DNA of 64,000 bases from Dolomedes plantarius (GCA_907164885.2 OU015490.1:15315591-15379590); one strand, 5' to 3'; counted from the first letter of the stretch, positions 1 through 11,095 are shown. Made by a program: numbers and translations. Notes: generated from the sequence alone by a model not told the origin.

Positions 1-497
1 ATAGAAAATATCGGCGAACGAGAGTTCAGAGTGGGAAAAACTCAAATTTTTTTAAGAAAAGTTTCTTATAACATTTTGCTATCTGAGCACAGAATTATCA
101 ATATTAAAAACGTACAGTATAAAAACACTTCCAACCGGATTGAAACTAAACGTAAGGCTGAATTTTATCCACAAACAAGAGGAGAGCCCTGAACATTTCC
201 TAGACAAAAATCAAGGGGAATTCCCTAAATATGTCCTAGAAAATGATGGTTTATGGATATACTTTCCATCAAAATTTAAATCAAATTGGGATTTTTTAAA
301 AGGCAATTCTTTTTAACTTTTCAATCAAAAGAAATCGAGCCGAAACGGAACTGAATTAATTTTTCTAGATCGCGTTCAATCAAAATCATGCAGAAAAAGA
401 CCGTTTGGAAAAAAATTGGGTTGTACTTGAAGGTCTAGGTAGGAGAGAAGATACGAAAGTTTGTCGTTCGGGAGCTTCAGAGGGCTTTCAAAATGAT
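1..497. other. AT-rich stretch, nothing recognised
   Basis: No motif, repeat copy or credible reading frame was recognised before the piggyBac-type MITE at 502. Short frames on both strands near 376-573 run into the MITE and are not convincing genes. Confidence 0.4.
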
Positions 498-501
498 TTA
501 A

Positions 502-1855
502 CCTTTCAGCGGGCGCGCCAATTTTTGGAACACCAGCAGGCGCGCGTGGGACAAAGTATAACGACTCTTTCAACCTTGATTATTCCTTTTGTAATAAACT
601 TTTTTTATTTTCAAATTGAAAATAATAATTCTGCGATTTATGATAAGATATAAAATGTTGATAATATTGAGATATATTTATAACTAGCTGAAAACCCGCA
701 CTTCGCTACGGAGTACATTCAAATTTAATACAATGGTCAATGTATGCAATTAATGCGAAAAAAATATATATACTATATATATATTTATAATAAATACGAC
801 GATCAATGTATACAATTGATGTAAAAAAAATAAATATTTATAAAAAAATCGTAAGGGATATTTTTAAAGACAAAATAATGTAGAAGAAAATATTCAAATT
901 AAATGTAATAGGACATACTAAAGAATATAGTACAGTTAATATAGTACAGTTTGAGGAACATATCTTTTACTGTATTGTAATTTTTTTTGGATAATGTCCA
1001 ATCGTCTTCCACATTAGCAAAAAAAAAAAATAAATATATATTTTTTGTCTATTTCGTTGTTATCACGTGACGATAAATGTATTTAAATTACCAGAAAGAG
1101 AAATCAAGTGATCGGCATTTAATAAATTAAATTCTAAAAATGAATCTTTAAAAATTCCCCAAAAATCAGAAAAGGGAGGTGAAGATTCGAAAAAGATTTC
1201 ATTTTAAAGGAATTTTTAGGATCTTTCTCGTGATATAAATTTTATAACCCTCAAATTATTATTTTAACTGCAAACTTAAAAAAAAGTTATTAAACAGATT
1301 AAAAATTTAATTTAAAAAAATCTAAGAAGAATTTTTCAAAAATCTTTCTTAGTGAACCCCTACATCATAAGAAGAATCACCATGCAAAATTTCAGCCCTT
1401 TAGGTACTGCTATTTGGTCTGTGCGTTGTATGTCAGTCAGTGACGGAACTGTTCTATATATATAGATTAAAGGCCAAAGAATGCAGATACAATCGCCTTA
1501 TTTCAGAACTGTCCGGTTTACTGGATCTGAGGACAACTTGCGAATGGATTCATATTATGTCTAAAAACCCTAAAAACAATGAGATTTTCCATCTTCGTGA
1601 TATGCGGGATACCGTGTCATAGCTGCATATTGGATCGATTACATCAACTCCTGTTTTTGTCGTATTGTAATCCAGCATAATCGCTGGTTTGCCACGGTTA
1701 AATAACGACTAACAATGAATGGATAGGAATATAATGGTCAGAAAATCAGACCTGCATTAGAAAAGTGTGTAGCTATAAATAGAAACTGCTCAGAACATTC
1801 AAACCTTACATGTAAAAACAAGACATTTAAACAAGACATACCTTACATGTAAAAA
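502..1855 (+). mobile_element. piggyBac-type MITE, interrupted and 3' truncated
   Basis: Seen: TTAA (498-501) followed by CCTTTCAGCGGGCGCG and then sequence that matches the complete copy at 44236-44825 in the same orientation. The match stops at 683 and resumes at 1467, because a Helitron (684-1466) is inserted. It runs on to about 1855, where the 3' terminal repeat is missing and a family C repeat begins. Known: TTAA duplication and termini beginning CCC are marks of piggyBac elements. No transposase is present, so this is a non-autonomous copy. The short open frames inside it are not genes. Confidence 0.75.
684..1466 (-). mobile_element. Non-autonomous Helitron, copy 1
   Basis: Read on the minus strand, the element starts TCTATATATATAG, ends GTTTTCAGCTAG and is flanked by A on the left and T on the right. 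A 3' hairpin (CCGTA, loop GCGAAG, TGCGG) lies about 12 nt before the terminal CTAG. These are the classic Helitron features: 5' TC, 3' hairpin plus CTRR, A|T target, no target duplication. The empty site is seen in the paralogous MITE at about 44416, where the flanks join with no lost or added base. No Rep/helicase coding is present, so transposition would need a helper element. Confidence 0.85.
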
Positions 1856-2275
1856 CAATGTTTTTCTTAACTCGCTTTGCTGTTTGCTTGTTTGTTTGTG
1901 TGTGTGTTTGTCCAGTACAAATCTTGCAATCGATTTTTAACTAACTTCCTGACTAGCTAGACATTTGAAACTTTTAGAATAGCTCAGAACACGATGACGA
2001 TGCATTATTTTAATACTTTTAGCCATCTTTAAGCAGGATTGAATTCATTTTCACTTAATTTTGTTTTGTAGACCGGTGCAGCCATCTATAGGAACGAAAA
2101 GTTAAACGCGAGTTAACTTCCAATTAACTTCATTTTCTTTCAAGATGATGGGATAATTCATCCAAAAAAATTTTTAAAAGTATTTATTAATACATAGAAT
2201 TGTCAAGTTTATATGATTCAACAGAAAATTTAAAAACATGGTACATAAAAAGTTCTTTTTATCTTGTAATTATTT
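1855..2275 (+). repeat. Interspersed repeat family C, copy 1
   Basis: About 420 bp shared with copies at 6497-6920, 30081-30499, 30879-31344 and 62586-63005. Family marks are ATGTTTTTATTAACTCGC near the 5' side, a GT-rich stretch, and AAAACATGG followed by ATCTTGTAATTATT at the 3' side. ACCATGTTTTTA near one end and TAAAAACATGGT near the other form an inverted repeat, but the copies continue about 35 bp beyond the second one, so it is subterminal on that side. This copy abuts the truncated piggyBac MITE. The class is not clear to me; it is non-coding. Confidence 0.65.
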
Positions 2276-2337
2276 AGTACACAGTATAGTACCTGTTGCT
2301 TTCAGCGACGTTCGCTTTTAAAGACGATTCCGAACTG

Positions 2338-2425
2338 CTACAAACATCCATGCTAACAGTGGAACTCGAACACACAGACTCTGTTACCGAATGCCAGCTT
2401 CTAGCTATTTGGCATCAGTTTCATA
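2338..2425 (-). repeat. tRNA-like segment (possible SINE head)
   Basis: On the minus strand there is a sequence like a Pol III A box (TAGCTAGAAGCTGG) and, downstream, GTTCGAGTTCC, close to the B box consensus GGTTCGANTCC. The spacing is roughly that of a tRNA. It is too degraded to name an isotype, and chance is possible. Confidence 0.25.
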
Positions 2426-2499
2426 TGGATAAATAGAACGAAATTGGTAGGACACCTGCAGAGAATGAATCTCTAAAATAACAAATAAAATATACACTT

Positions 2500-2700
2500 C
2501 CACTCCAGTGACAAAAACGCCGGGGGGAAGACCACCACTTCGTTGGGTTGACGGAATTCGAAATGATTTGATGTTATTGAGCAGCTGGTGAACCAAAGTT
2601 GGACAGTGAATCGAATGGAGGGATTTCTGCTGAAGGCTTAGGCTACATCGGGCTGTCGTGCCAAAAACAATGCTAGTAGGATCCCGAAGGAAAACCAATA
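2500..2700 (+). pseudogene. Non-LTR retrotransposon ORF2 C-terminal remnant
   Basis: A plus-strand frame reads GGRPPLRWVDGIRNDL, the motif that follows the reverse transcriptase domain in many LINE polyproteins (R-G-R-P-P-x-R-W-x-D). A second frame then gives a short degraded continuation with tryptophan and basic residues. Stops break it after about 29 codons. It would be the far 3' end of a LINE coding region. No RT catalytic motif remains, and the clade cannot be assigned from this piece. Confidence 0.5.
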
Positions 2701-2980
2701 TTTATTCCGTGGATGAGGCCAATCGTAGAAAACTTTAGTCAGCTCTGGCTTTTTTCATTAAATATTTCATATAATATGTCAGAAAACCTGGAATGATATC
2801 GTAAAGGAGGAGTTAAACTCAATGTCTTTACATCAGGAATATCTAAATTAAATACTTAACAATTTTGCGGTTTTTATGGCTATAATACCTTTAGACAAAT
2901 ATAGGAATTAACCTAAACTGAACCTATTCAGTAACATTTCAACGAAGTTCTGCAATTGTGGAACTTTATTAAGACTGATA

Positions 2981-3330
2981 TGCACTAACCCCATTTGATT
3001 CGCTCACCTCAATGTTAACCTATGGAGAAATTTTGTCCGCGGATTGCCGACTTGGATTCAAAGATTTAAAAAAAAAATTGTACTCCGTCATAGAGAAAGA
3101 AATTTTACATTTGTGTAAATTTTTCGTTTTTTTAAAAAAAATGCAATTAATATTTTAAAATTTAAATTATTCAGGGGAAAAATCTGGCATAGTGTGTTTT
3201 AAACGCTCATAAATTCCTTCGGTGGACGAAATTTATAAAATGAATCCCGTAGCGCTTTGCAGAAAAGTTCGGGCTATCTGACTATACCAATTTATTTGAT
3301 TATCGGCATTTATGTACCTGTAAATAGTTG
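2981..3330 (+). mobile_element. MITE family B, copy 1, lacking its 3' end
   Basis: It begins TGCACTAACCCC followed by GATTCGCTCACCTCAATG and TTAACCTATGGAG, matching the left ends of the copies at 40921 and 45041. It runs in parallel with them to about 3330, then diverges before the right inverted terminal repeat. No coding capacity. Confidence 0.6.
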
Positions 3331-4730
3331 ACAAAAATATATTTTAAATAAAAAATTGGGGGGCAGCGCTTAACCCCCCCCTATATATAGAGAGAGAGCC
3401 ATTACAATCCCTCAAAATATCAATCCTAATGAGTGGAAATCTTAAACTGTCAACTGGACTCCTCCCACCACAAGAGTCTGCAAGAAGAGGAAAATGGAAA
3501 TATGATTTTTTTTCTTAGTACATAGCAGCCTTAATCTACCATGCTTTGAGGGTGGAAATTTTTGCAAATACTGATTTTTTTTATATTTTCTATTCAAAAT
3601 ATTTTATGTTTCAGACAGGGAAACAATACTTTTAACCACTTATTTAGCCATGTTGAGAGAAAATTGATTGGTCCAATAGAAATCTGAACTGAGTCAATAC
3701 TGAATATCGACTCTTGGTATTGTAACCATCACATTGTTTATACATCATATGAAACGTTCCCTTCGAATATCTAATCCACGCCATTTTCAAGCAATGCGTC
3801 CTTTCCCAGCTCATATTGCCAGCTCCTGTTTGCAAAAATAAATCGTTTAGAGAAAATGGAGCTGAAAATAAAATACTCTGCAAACAAATCAGCAAACTTT
3901 TCTGTTCCCCCGTCCGCGAAATCGCTGCCAACTGTCAAAACACTCCCGGGCAGCAGCTAATTATTTCAAAAGAGCTCAAACGGCGCAGGATATCGATACA
4001 AAGCTATCTGTTTATTGTGATACAATTTCATTTCCTTTGTCATCGATTTGGTAATCGACGGCGTTCCATTGTGACCGCTCAGTGGTTACAAATTGTGAAT
4101 TTTTGTGGGCGGCGGATTTACGATATAAAAGGGGGGAGGAAGGGGGGGTGGCGTGTTTTTTTGTCTTCTGTCACCTGCTGACTGCGCATATACAAGAAAA
4201 CATAACAAGTCCGCACAATGTGACCCTAGCAGAGCACAAAAGCGAAAAATAATTCAGCGGATGTTCCGCCATTATGATGGTAATATGGAGTGATTTTTGG
4301 CGTAAGAAAATCGCGTGCATCGACGCCAAAAACGCACTGTTTTTCTGTCTTTATTGCTTTTGGAACATTTTTTTTTCTTTTTTTCGTGGCCTCCCACAAT
4401 GGGTTCACTTCGACTCGAATTTTTCATTATGGGAAAAATTTTTCGGCGCTGTTTTTCTCACTAGTAGCGGAAAACTGACACTTTCGTTAAAAGTGGACAC
4501 ACCTTTTATGTGTCGGTGGTGTTTTTTTTTTCGTCTCTCTTTTCGGTTTGCTGTGTGCGTTCGTTTTCGTCTGCGAAGCATGCACGAATGGTTTCTGGTG
4601 GGTCTGCAGCCACGCAAAAAGCTGTCTTTTATGGTCGGACGCTCACTAAGTTATTGCCACTCGTTCGACAGTTCGTTAATCTTTAATAAGACCCGACACG
4701 TGGTGGACCGTGCTATAAAACAGCTACCAG
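3331..4730. other. Unassigned stretch with a TATA-like site
   Basis: No gene was identified. About 3900-4700 is richer in GC and CpG than its neighbours. ATATAAAAGG at about 4123-4132 is a good TATA-box match, followed by a G-rich and T-rich tract. A plus-strand frame of 217 codons opens at 4274 and runs into the 54-bp array. Its residues are unusually rich in F, W and C, which suggests a chance frame. Confidence 0.35.
4121..4134 (+). promoter_or_regulatory. TATA-box-like element
   Basis: GATATAAAAGGGGGG matches the Pol II TATA consensus TATAAAAG. It lies in a local CpG-richer block, about 140 bp before the ATG of an unrecognised frame. No initiator or downstream element could be confirmed. 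Confidence 0.3.
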
Positions 4731-4734
4731 AAAA

Positions 4735-5215
4735 CGACGGGCACTTTTATAAGGTCAACATCCGAATTTACGTCCAGTGGTCAGAAAGTGACGGGCACTT
4801 TTATACGGTCAACAACCAACTTTATGGCCAGTGGTCAGAAAGTGACGGACACTTTTATACATTCAACTTTCAACTTTATGGCCAGTGGTCAGAAAGTGAC
4901 GGACATTTTTATGCGGTCAACTTCTAAACTAACGGTCGGTGATCAGAAAGTGACGGGCATTCTTATACGGCCAACTTCTAAATTACGGGCAGTAGTCAAA
5001 AAGTGACGGGCACTTTTATGCGGCTAATTTCTAAATTACGGGCAGCAGTTAGAAAGTGACGGGGGCTTTATGCGGTCAACTATCAAATTTACGGACAGTG
5101 GTCTCATACTGTTGGGCATTTTTAAACGACCAACTTCCAAATTTACGGGCAGTTATCATAAAGGTACTAGTACTTTTTTACGGTCAGCTTCCAAAATTTC
5201 CTGGTCAGAATATTT
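4735..5215 (+). repeat. 54-bp tandem repeat, about 8-9 units
   Basis: The core TCAGAAAGTGACGG recurs at 4781, 4835, 4889 and 4943 (period 54) and at 4996 and 5049 (period 53), then decays toward 5215. The first units keep one open frame (18 residues per unit, core SESDGHFY). The 53-bp units break the frame, so this is more likely a non-coding minisatellite. Confidence 0.8.
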
Positions 5216-5421
5216 TACTGCCACGGGGTATTTTTACGGGCGATGGACGGACCTTGGATTCCCAGTCACAGAATGTAATTGATCGAGGAAAATGATTACA
5301 GAATACCGGTTGTAAATCACTTTTAACCGATGCGCTGGAATTCAAGAAAAAGTTTCTTTGGGTCGGGTATTTTTCGTTAAAATGTATATTTATTATTTTT
5401 TTTATTACATAAATCGAAATA

Positions 5422-5909
5422 CAGTAAAAACTCTTTTATCTGGACTAACTGGGACAATAGACAACCAGGACAATCGAAAATTCAGATAATCCGGGTAATA
5501 TGGGTAATAAGCAAATCAAAAAAAATCCTTAAATAAGCATACTTACCATTTATTAAGATAAAAAACTATGTTTTGTAACAAAATTACATAGTATTGTTTA
5601 AAAGACATTAAAAAAAGTAAAAACAACTTTTCACATCATTTCTTAACAAAGAATTGGTAAGTCTAGTGAAGATTTCTTAAACTCGACAAAAGCAGTTTAT
5701 TGCCATAATTTATTGTACAATCTATGCAGGTACTGTTCATTGAATCAAACTAAAAAGCGAATATTTGTCATACTTGTAGTTAAGATCTTGCTATCATGGA
5801 TTAAAATTATTATCTAATGTGAACATTAAATAAAAATAATGTCTACAAATCTTATCCAGATTATCCGGAGATCCGGATCAATGAGGGCCGGATAAACGAG
5901 GTGTTACTG
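5422..5909. mobile_element. pogo/Tigger-type MITE, copy 1
   Basis: Flanked by TA on both sides. Ends CAGTAAAAACTC and GAGGTGTTACTG form inverted repeats that extend through TTATCTGGACTAA at the left and ATAAACGAGG at the right. A second copy at 49143-49628 is nearly the same length. TA duplication, CAGT termini and the TTATCCGGA motif are typical of Tigger-derived MITEs. No transposase. Confidence 0.75.
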
Positions 5910-6496
5910 TATTTTATCTTATAGGTCTATCTAAATACGATATTTCTTTTCCCCTTTTTGGGGGACAGAGGGTAAGTTTGCTAGAGGTATGGTCAATCGA
6001 GACATATCTCACCCAAAATTTAATCGCAAGTGCGATGCTTTTGATAGTATCTGCAATATTATGTTGTCGAATAAAAAAGAATCAACAACCAAAACCCAGT
6101 AGTGTCGTTTCGATTCGAGGGGTCCTCGTCGTAAAATAAAACGAACCCCAATAAAATAATAATTTTTACATTTACCCTTAACTTCTGGTTTTAAGGTATT
6201 TAAGTGTTAGATTTTTAGCAAAAGCCATTGAATACTAGATCATTATGGCAAATCTACGATTAAAAAAAATTACCCCTGAAATTTTAGATATCCACTAGCA
6301 ACTCTTTTCAGATCTTATGTCAAATGACCTAAAGAAACTTTAAAATTTAAATCGTTCATCCTGTAGCAAAAAATTGTCACCCGACTTTTGATGTATTGAG
6401 GTTAAATATAGAATTATTAGATTAAAGAACTAGAATTCTCGTTATATATACACATATACATTAAGTAAATATGCATATTTTACTTATAAAATTTCT
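5910..6496. other. AT-rich stretch, nothing recognised
   Basis: No repeat copy, reading frame or site was recognised between the pogo-type MITE and the family C repeat. Confidence 0.4.
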
Positions 6497-6920
6497 TACC
6501 ATGTTTTAAAAAACCATGTTTTTAAAACCAAGTTTTAAAATTGTCTGTTGAATCATATAAACTTGACAATTCTATGTATTAATAAATACTTTTTAAATTT
6601 TTTTTGATGAACTATCCCATCCACTTGAAAGAAAATGAAAATAATTGAAAGTTAACTTGCGTTTAACTTTTCGTTCCCGTCCCGGCCGATAGATGGATGC
6701 ACCAGTCTACAAAACAAAATTTACTGAAAAAGAATTCAAATCTGCTTAAAGATGGCTAAAAGTATTAAAAGGATGCATCGTCATCGTGTTCTGAGCTATT
6801 CTAAAAGTTTCAAATGTCTAGTTAGTCAGGAAGTTAGTTAAAAATCGATTGCAAGATTTGTACGGGACAAACACACCCACAAACAAACAAAAAAGAAAGC
6901 GAGTTAATAAAAACATGGTA
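6497..6920 (-). repeat. Interspersed repeat family C, copy 2
   Basis: Minus-orientation copy of family C. It ends GCGAGTTAATAAAAACATGGT on the plus strand, and its left side holds a short duplication of the ACCATGTTTT motif. Confidence 0.65.
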
Positions 6921-7153
6921 ATTAATATTCTTTCATCCAGATCTCATTTTCAAATGTTCACCTTTCATAGCATGTCCTTAATTACAAACTGAGCTGCCCT
7001 GAAAACTTCTAAGCCGAATATTTGAAATAGACAAGCATTAAGACTACCATGTCCAAGGAGTGGCAATGCAGTAATAGATTTAGTGATAACCAGGGTGCCC
7101 CACGGGGAGGCCGTCCACTTTACACCCAGGGTACATATACACACACCTATATA

Positions 7154-7647
7154 TCGGATGTCTGGGCTAAAAGTATCCAAAAGTTATGGCTTATTTTTGC
7201 GGAAATACCTATTAGAATAAAATTTTTTTCATTTAAATAGAAATAACATCTGACCAAGTTTTAATTTTAATAGATTTCGAGGTGTGCACTTTTTGTACCA
7301 CGACAAGCATCGAAACGGTAATCCATTTCTCTCCAATGTACGGATTACTCTCAAGTTATTAGACTCTGATACGCTTCTTCAATTCATCCACACTTTCCAT
7401 TTTTTTGTTCATGCTCAAATTTTTTTGTTTATACACTAAAAACTCTTGATATGCTACGAAACACTTGGAGTGAAAAGGACTACCGCTTAGACGTTTGTCG
7501 TGCTACAAAAGGTGCACACATCGAAATCTATTTATATTAAAACTTGTTGAGGTGTTCTTTCTATTTAAATAATTTAAAAAAAATTCTAGTGGGTAGTTCC
7601 GTATAAACAAGCCATAGGTTTTGGATACTTTTAGCCCGGACACCCTG
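7154..7647. mobile_element. Mariner-type MITE with ~190-bp inverted repeats
   Basis: The left arm (from 7154, TGTCTGGGCTAAAAGTATCC) is the imperfect reverse complement of the right arm ending CCCGGACACCCTG at 7647. The match extends about 190 bp inward, through the GATTTCGA and GTGTGCAC blocks. TA lies next to both ends. Known: CAGGGTGTCC termini with TA duplication occur on mariner-like MITEs. No transposase is readable. Confidence 0.7.
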
Positions 7648-7659
7648 TATATGCATACA

Positions 7660-7865
7660 TACCTTTAAGAACGATTTAACTGCAAGTTTATCTGAAGCCA
7701 CGTCACCACCGCTTGTTATTTGTTCTCCGGGGTGATTTACTCTGGCGCTCTTATAGATATTTTTCCATGGGTCCCTCCCTCCCAAAAATGAGAACATGAC
7801 GTGGGGAAATGAATGGGCTGGTCAAAAAATTTCCCCCAATCCCTCGTTACTGGCCATCCATGTAT
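7660..7865. repeat. Interspersed repeat family D, copy 1
   Basis: About 200 bp aligns with 10897-11095. Shared blocks include AACTGCAAGTTTATCTGAAG, CATGGGTCCC, GAGAACATGACGTG/AAGAACATGACGTG and CCCTCGTTA. The class is unknown and there is no coding frame. Confidence 0.6.
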
Positions 7866-7879
7866 ATATATATATATAC

Positions 7880-9345
7880 ACAAACACACTGAAGTGCCAG
7901 AGATACCTGTCTAATACCTAGTAAGTCAACTTCTGGATCGTTGAACTGCAGAAACACGACGGGACTTGGACTCTACGAGTTCTCTGAGGAAGTCCATGGA
8001 CAATGGACCCCATGCCTCCTGAAAAGGGGTCCATAATTTTGTGACATTCCTAGATGGTGGATCTCTGCTTTTAACGGAACATTTCATGGCATCCCAGGTA
8101 TGTTCAATAACGTCTGGGTGACAAGGGGGATATTTCCTGCTGCAAAACTCAGATGAATGTTCCTCAAACCATAATTTGGTGACGTATTCTCTTGTTTGAG
8201 GACGACCAAACCCATTACAGCGAATGCATGGCATGAATGGCTGTAACACAGCTGAAAGGATGTTAACGTAGCGTTCATCTGTCAGCGAAGTTGTAGACGT
8301 ATGAGGAGATCCTAATTTACGCCAGTTCAACACCCCCCATACCATTACTGAGCCCCCCCTCACCAGCCTGTACAGTGCCCCGTTGACATGCTGGATTCAT
8401 TCATTTATGACGTGTTCTTCAGACTCAGACCTTTCCATCTGCCCGAATCAGTTGGAAACGAGACTCGTCAGACCAGGCTACTCGTATCTAGTCTTCTAGA
8501 GTCCACGGAGTGTCTAGTTGTTCCCGAGCCAAAATGGATCTCAGAGCTTCGGGCAGATGGAAAGGTCTCAGAGCAGACCTTTCCATCTGCCCGAATCCGT
8601 TGTAAACGAGACTCGTCAGACCAGGCTACTCGTATCTAGTCTTCTAGAGTCCACGGAGTGTCTAGTTGTTCCCGAGCCAAAATGGATCTCAGAGCTTCGG
8701 GCAGATGGAAAGGTCTCAGAGCAGACCTTTCCATCTGCCCAAATCAGTTGGAAACGAGACTCGTCAGACCAGGCTACTCGTATCTAGTCTTCTAGAGTCC
8801 ACGGAGTGTCTAGTTGTTCCCGAGCCAAAATGGATCTCAGAGCTTCGGGCAGATGGAAAGGTCTCATAGCAGACCTTTCCATCTTCCCGAATCCGTTGTA
8901 AACGAGACTCGTCAGATCAGGCTACTCGTATCTAGTCTTCTAGAGTCCACGGAGTGTCTAGTTGTTCCCGAACCAAAATGGATCTCAGAGCTCTGTCTCA
9001 CGAGGAAAGCAATGACACCCGGGCGAGGCATCGGCTATTAAAATCTATATTATGCAGTTAACGTTGTACAGTCCTCAAGTCGATGTTAGAAGAGGTTCCA
9101 GGATTGAGGTGCAATGTTTTTCGCGACAGTGGTGTACTCCTTTCGCTTGGCATGATTCTCAACAGAGAATGCCGGTCACGAACATCCCGAGTCTTTGAGA
9201 CGGCCACACTGTTGCCGCAGGTTCGATGCTTTGATAACATTATTGTATTCAAGACCCGCCCTTGAAAAGGTCGAATGGGAAAATCTATGCTTTGCCTTAA
9301 CTCCGAAATGTCATGACCCACCCCACGAGCACCGACTATCATACC
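7880..9345 (-). pseudogene. Degraded Tc1-like transposase with internal amplification
   Basis: Read on the minus strand from about 9342. An N-terminal part resembles a Tc1 helix-turn-helix region (start MIVGAR, then a second basic segment). Next comes WSDESRFQLIRADGK, the Tc1 motif around the first catalytic Asp. Then GGSVMVWG, and at the end YPPCHPDVIEHTWDAMK, carrying the catalytic Glu in the position of SPDLNPIEH. Frameshifts separate the parts. The segment around the first catalytic Asp is copied in tandem (8427-8995). A possible terminal repeat, CACTGAAGTGCCAGAGA, lies at about 7888; the other terminus was not found. Tc1 elements are usually about 1.2-1.7 kb, so this is nearly full length but dead. 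Confidence 0.75.
8427..8995 (-). repeat. 148-bp tandem repeat, four units
   Basis: AGACCTTTCCATCT starts units at 8427, 8575, 8723 and 8871, exactly 148 bp apart; the last unit is incomplete. Units differ at only a few positions, so the amplification looks much younger than the decay of the surrounding transposase. Each unit carries the WSDESRFQL coding block on the minus strand. 148 is not a multiple of three, so the array also destroys the frame. Confidence 0.9.
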
Positions 9346-9477
9346 TCTTTAAAAGTTGCTTAACCCCTTCTGAACCAGTGGATCCACGTATGGATCCATG
9401 GCCTGATTCTCCACAAGATTCTCCACAAACACCAGTGGATCCAGAACTGTAAATTAACTTTTTTATGTAATTTTTAC

Positions 9478-9819
9478 ATAAATCGATGTAGATATCGTTA
9501 TATTTCTATTGTATCGATTTAGATATCGTTATATTTATATGTGTATCGATATAGATATCGTTATATTTATATGTGTATCGATTTAGATATCGTTATATTT
9601 CTATGTGTATCGATTTAGATTCGTTATATTTCTAAGAGTATCGATTTAGATAGCGTTATATTTCTATGTGTATCGATTTAGATATCGTTATATTTCTATA
9701 TGTATCGATTTAGATATTGATATATAAAGGTAACAAAACTGTAAACTTTTTTTTATGTAATTTTTACATAAATCGATGTATATATCGTTATATTTCTATA
9801 TTTATCGATTTAGCTATTG

Positions 9820-9868
<49 letters not shown>

Positions 9869-9900
9869 TTAAATATCGATACCTATATCTCTTCTAATTA
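9478..9900. repeat. ~31-bp ATCGAT-rich minisatellite
   Basis: About 8-10 imperfect copies of ATCGATTTAGATATCGTTAT plus TTCTATGTGT, with a (TA)n tract at 9826-9863. The phrase TTTATGTAATTTTTACATAA precedes the array and recurs within it near 9755, so the array has itself been partly duplicated. Confidence 0.8.
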
Positions 9901-10067
9901 ATATGAATAAAAGCATCTCATTTATCTGAAAACTACTACTTGATATTTTAAATCTAAATGCCCGAAAAACTGGCTTTGCATCTTCATATACATATGCTGG
10001 TACGAAAGGAGTTAAATTCCAATTATCTGCTATGCTTACTTCGCAATGAGTTCTTCAAGCTTCTTAA

Positions 10068-10744
10068 GGGTACAAGTGACATTCAACCTCGAATTTTTTA
10101 AATTTTCAACTTTGAAATCTGTATACAGAATGAGAATAATTAATATTCTTTTTTTACTACATTGAAGACACTTAGAATGCAAAATAAGGATTTTTCGGCA
10201 GAACAATGCCTATTTTCCAAAAAAGTTCTTCAAAAATGCTAGTATTTTTCAAAATGCTCCATGCGCATTCCATATAATTTAAAAACCTTAAATTTTTTAA
10301 TATAAGTTTACCATATATATACAAACATAATTGTGCATTGAAATTTTTTTTTGTATGAATCTAAAGCCATAATTATATATTTTTGTTAATCTGCTTGTTA
10401 TTTTTTAATGTTTTTGCATACGTTACTTTATTTCATGATTTAAAAATTTGAAAAATATTTGTGGTTACGAAGAATGATGCACAGTTTTTTGACAAAAACT
10501 CCAAATAACATTTCTGAGAAATGTGGGAAAAATCAGAAGAAAAATTAATGGGTAAGGAGCATCTTGAAAAATTCTAGCATTTTTGATGAATTTTTTTAAA
10601 ACAGTCCTATTCTTCACACAAAATATTATATATAATTTCTAAGTACCTTTAATGAAGTAAAAAGTTATACTAATTATTCTCATTTTGAAAATAGAGTAGA
10701 ATATTGAACATTTTAAAAAACGAGGTTGTAAGTGCCATGTCCCC
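10068..10744. mobile_element. TTAA-flanked MITE with long inverted repeats
   Basis: TTAA occurs at 10064-10067 and 10745-10748. The left arm starts GGGTACAAGTGACATTCAAC. The reverse complement of the right arm starts GGGGACATGGCACTTACAAC. Arms of about 200 bp stay alignable inward (both contain CAACCTCG, GAGAATAATTA and AAAAATGCTAG). TTAA duplication with G-rich ends suggests Kolobok or an unusual piggyBac-type family. No transposase. Confidence 0.65.
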
Positions 10745-10896
10745 TTAAAAGGTCTATCGTTCTGTATACAATACTTTTAGGATGAAACTATTTACGAGAA
10801 ATTTTGTATTACTACGTATTTCTAACGGGATCGTCTATCCCTGTCCCCTACAACAGTGTATATACATACATACATACATACATATAGATACATGTA

Positions 10897-11095
10897 TATA
10901 TTACCTTTATGAACTGCCTAACTGCAAGTTTATCTGAAGCCACCTGTTATCATTTCTACGAAGTGATTTACTCGGGCGCTTTCATACATTATTATTTTTT
11001 TCCCATGGGTCCCATAAATAAGAACATGACGTGTGGAAAAAGACGGGCCGGCCGAAAAATGTTCCTCCAACCCCTCGTTATTGGCCAACATCCGG
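10897..11095. repeat. Interspersed repeat family D, copy 2
   Basis: Aligns with 7660-7865. Beyond 11095 the sequence is CpG-rich and no longer matches copy 1. Confidence 0.6.

Noticed and set aside
5056..5295. Pair of overlapping frames of 70-79 codons
   Set aside because: They are the decayed tail of the 54-bp array read in two frames.
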